Below are positions 62,713-64,000 of a DNA stretch of 64,000 nt, piece after piece. The notes beneath the pieces were generated by a model. That model was given only the letters and a program-made list of their open reading frames with translations, was not told the origin of the DNA and did no database searches. Each line of letters starts with the position of its first letter. Position 1 is the first letter of the stretch. Made by a program: the position numbers and the translations under genes. Origin of the DNA: JANNUT01 sp046331425 (GTDB lineage: Bacteria > Acidobacteriota > Polarisedimenticolia > J045); assembly GCA_046331425.1 (NCBI GenBank), contig JAXLQU010000017.1, forward strand, positions 48,511 through 112,510, written 5' to 3'.

Positions 62713-64000
62713 ATGACCCGCCGTTGCTTTCGATACTTCAATCGTCGATTGTTGAACGCTGGCATTGTCCCTTCGAGAATCTCTATTACAGCCTGATTGA
62801 TTCGCGGCTCCTCGATAGCTCCGGAGAAGAAGTCAAAGTCGTGCTTGCCGTCTTTCTTGTCGATCGACACATGAATAATCTGTTCGGCATCGGCAACGAC
62901 GGCGAGATTCGGGTTGTGCGTCACCAGAATGATCTGCCTTCTCTTCTTGGCCTGTTTGATGAATGTGACCAGGATCTCGTAGACGCTCTTGTTGTCCAAG
63001 TTGTCCTCGGGCTGGTCGATGACAAGCGGGATGTCCTGCCGGTCCAGCATCAGATAGAAGATCAGCAGCAGGCCGCCGCGTTCTCCGGGCGAGAGTTCGC
63101 TCAGGTCTTTGCCATCGACCTTTAGATCGTACTTCGTCTCGAGATACTCAAAGCCGAAGAGGTAGTCGTATAGCTCTTGAACAGGCTTCTGGCCTTTCAT
63201 CTGCTTGAAGACGTCACGGGTCGCATTCTGCGGCGACACTTCCGGGCGTCTGTCGCAGTGCAGCGCGTCGACGATCGTCGCGAGCGCGTCGAAAACTTGC
63301 TGCTCATCCTCCCAATCGGTTACGGCATCGGTCACCTCGCGTAGCTTGGCCCGCCCTTCCTCCTGCCCGTAGAAGCTGCCCTTGGCGCCTTGATTGATGA
63401 ACTTTAAGAATTCGTCGAAGAAAAGGGGGTTGAACCGCAGCCCCGCCTCGATGGAGATGTCGTACTCCCCGAGATGCTCGCGGCACTTGGCGATCTCGCC
63501 GTCAATTGATTGCTTGACGGCGTCATAGAATTCTGTAAGTCCGCGCTTCTTGCTGAAGACTTCCTTGCTGATCCGTTCCCGCTCAGCATAGGCCGCGCGC
63601 AGGCGTTCCGGATAGAGCGTGCTGATGTTGCCGCGTTCCTTCTCCAGCCCGCTCAACGTCTCTGTGCCCGGATTCTCGTCGTCGCCCCGTAGCTCCTTCT
63701 CCCGGTCCGTCCAGAGCTTCAACTCGCTGAGATACTGCTGATACTCGCGCGCCGGCTTGCCGAGCCGTTCCACGACTTCGGCCTTTTGCCCCTCTAGCGT
63801 TGTCTTCTGGCACACGAGGCTTGCGCTTCTAGCGGCATCGCGAGCCGTTTGTGCTGCGGCTTCATCAGGACCGTCTATCGCCGCGATGTCATCCACGGTG
63901 AGTAGGAGGGCTTCGATTCCTCGCAATCGTTGTCCCTTTGCCGCGATAGCCGCGTCGATCGCGGTGTAGTCAGTAATGAGCTTCACGATCTGGGAGAAGC
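62709..64000 (-). CDS. C-terminal part of an SMC/RecF-like (ABC-type) ATPase, open at the right window edge
   Basis: The frame is open to base 64000, so only the C-terminal ~430 residues are visible; the Walker A half must lie beyond the edge. A coiled-coil region (~residues 60-180 of the visible part) is followed by the ABC signature LSPGERGGLLLIFYLML, Walker B IPLVIDQPEDNLDN and the H-loop QIILVTHNPNLAVVADAEQI. This set matches the C-terminal lobe of RecF/SMC-like ATPases found in anti-phage or type I restriction loci (for example TrlF-like or RloC-like proteins), though no PHP or anticodon-nuclease domain can be judged from this half. It overlaps hsdR by four bases (ATGA), so the two are made together. 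It probably has an N-terminal partner domain upstream. Confidence 0.8.
   Translation of the reverse strand, partial: FSQIVKLITDYTAIDAAIAAKGQRLRGIEALLLTVDDIAAIDGPDEAAAQTARDAARSASLVCQKTTLEGQKAEVVERLGKPAREYQQYLSELKLWTDREKELRGDDENPGTETLSGLEKERGNISTLYPERLRAAYAERERISKEVFSKKRGLTEFYDAVKQSIDGEIAKCREHLGEYDISIEAGLRFNPLFFDEFLKFINQGAKGSFYGQEEGRAKLREVTDAVTDWEDEQQVFDALATIVDALHCDRRPEVSPQNATRDVFKQMKGQKPVQELYDYLFGFEYLETKYDLKVDGKDLSELSPGERGGLLLIFYLMLDRQDIPLVIDQPEDNLDNKSVYEILVTFIKQAKKRRQIILVTHNPNLAVVADAEQIIHVSIDKKDGKHDFDFFSGAIEEPRINQAVIEILEGTMPAFNNRRLKYRKQRRVM

Overview
The window is high-GC bacterial chromosome, densely coded. LolA, a lipobox-bearing MltD-type transglycosylase, ComM and octaprenyl-type diphosphate synthase point to a Gram-negative (diderm) bacterium. 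System II cytochrome c maturation (fused CcsBA), an 11-subunit complex I locus without nuoEFG, a PPi-type phosphofructokinase, HD-GYP and propeller-type sensor kinase genes fit a Myxococcota/deltaproteobacterial-grade or Acidobacteriota-like lineage. I cannot place it more precisely from sequence alone.

Layout. 1-5.9 kb (minus strand): truncated HD-GYP protein, tRNA-Ser(UGA), MinD/ParA-like ATPase, Yip1-like membrane protein, then a tightly coupled glycolytic set of two tandem GAPDH paralogues and a phosphofructokinase with PPi-type active-site residues. 5.9-18.3 kb: glycosyltransferase-TPR protein, a degenerate sensor-kinase-like protein, smc, polyprenyl diphosphate synthase, lolA and its coupled partner, a frameshifted TPR-like secreted protein gene, and two membrane proteins. 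18.4-26 kb: mutS, a tandem pair of paralogous unknown membrane proteins, a STAS/RsbW-type switch, and a coupled thioredoxin/MauE redox pair. 26-30.8 kb: FAD monooxygenase and a two-gene 2-oxoacid:ferredoxin oxidoreductase with fused subunits. 30.8-32.3 kb: a lower-GC patch with a TlpA-like protein and apparent gene debris. 32.3-45.2 kb: ccsBA diverging from nuoABCDHIJKLMN, then a small tri-haem cytochrome. 45.4-57.7 kb: tricorn protease, propeller sensor kinase, Cys-rich secreted protein, comM and mltD; two convergent spacers here hold related inverted-repeat elements that resemble REP/RAYT-mobilised repeats. 57.8-59.4 kb: recA, a small coupled protein and tRNA-Phe. 59.5-64 kb: a lower-GC, defence-like locus in which an SMC/RecF-like ATPase is translationally coupled to a type I restriction HsdR; it runs off the right edge.

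How it fits together. The 2-oxoacid oxidoreductase should yield reduced ferredoxin, and the complex I lacks its NADH-oxidising module, so a ferredoxin- (or other carrier-) fed, proton-pumping quinone reductase is a reasonable hypothesis. CcsBA would mature the neighbouring c-type cytochrome. The most promising candidates for something new are the ATPase-HsdR pair beside tRNA-Phe, the tandem unknown membrane pair beside mutS, and the divergent second GAPDH.
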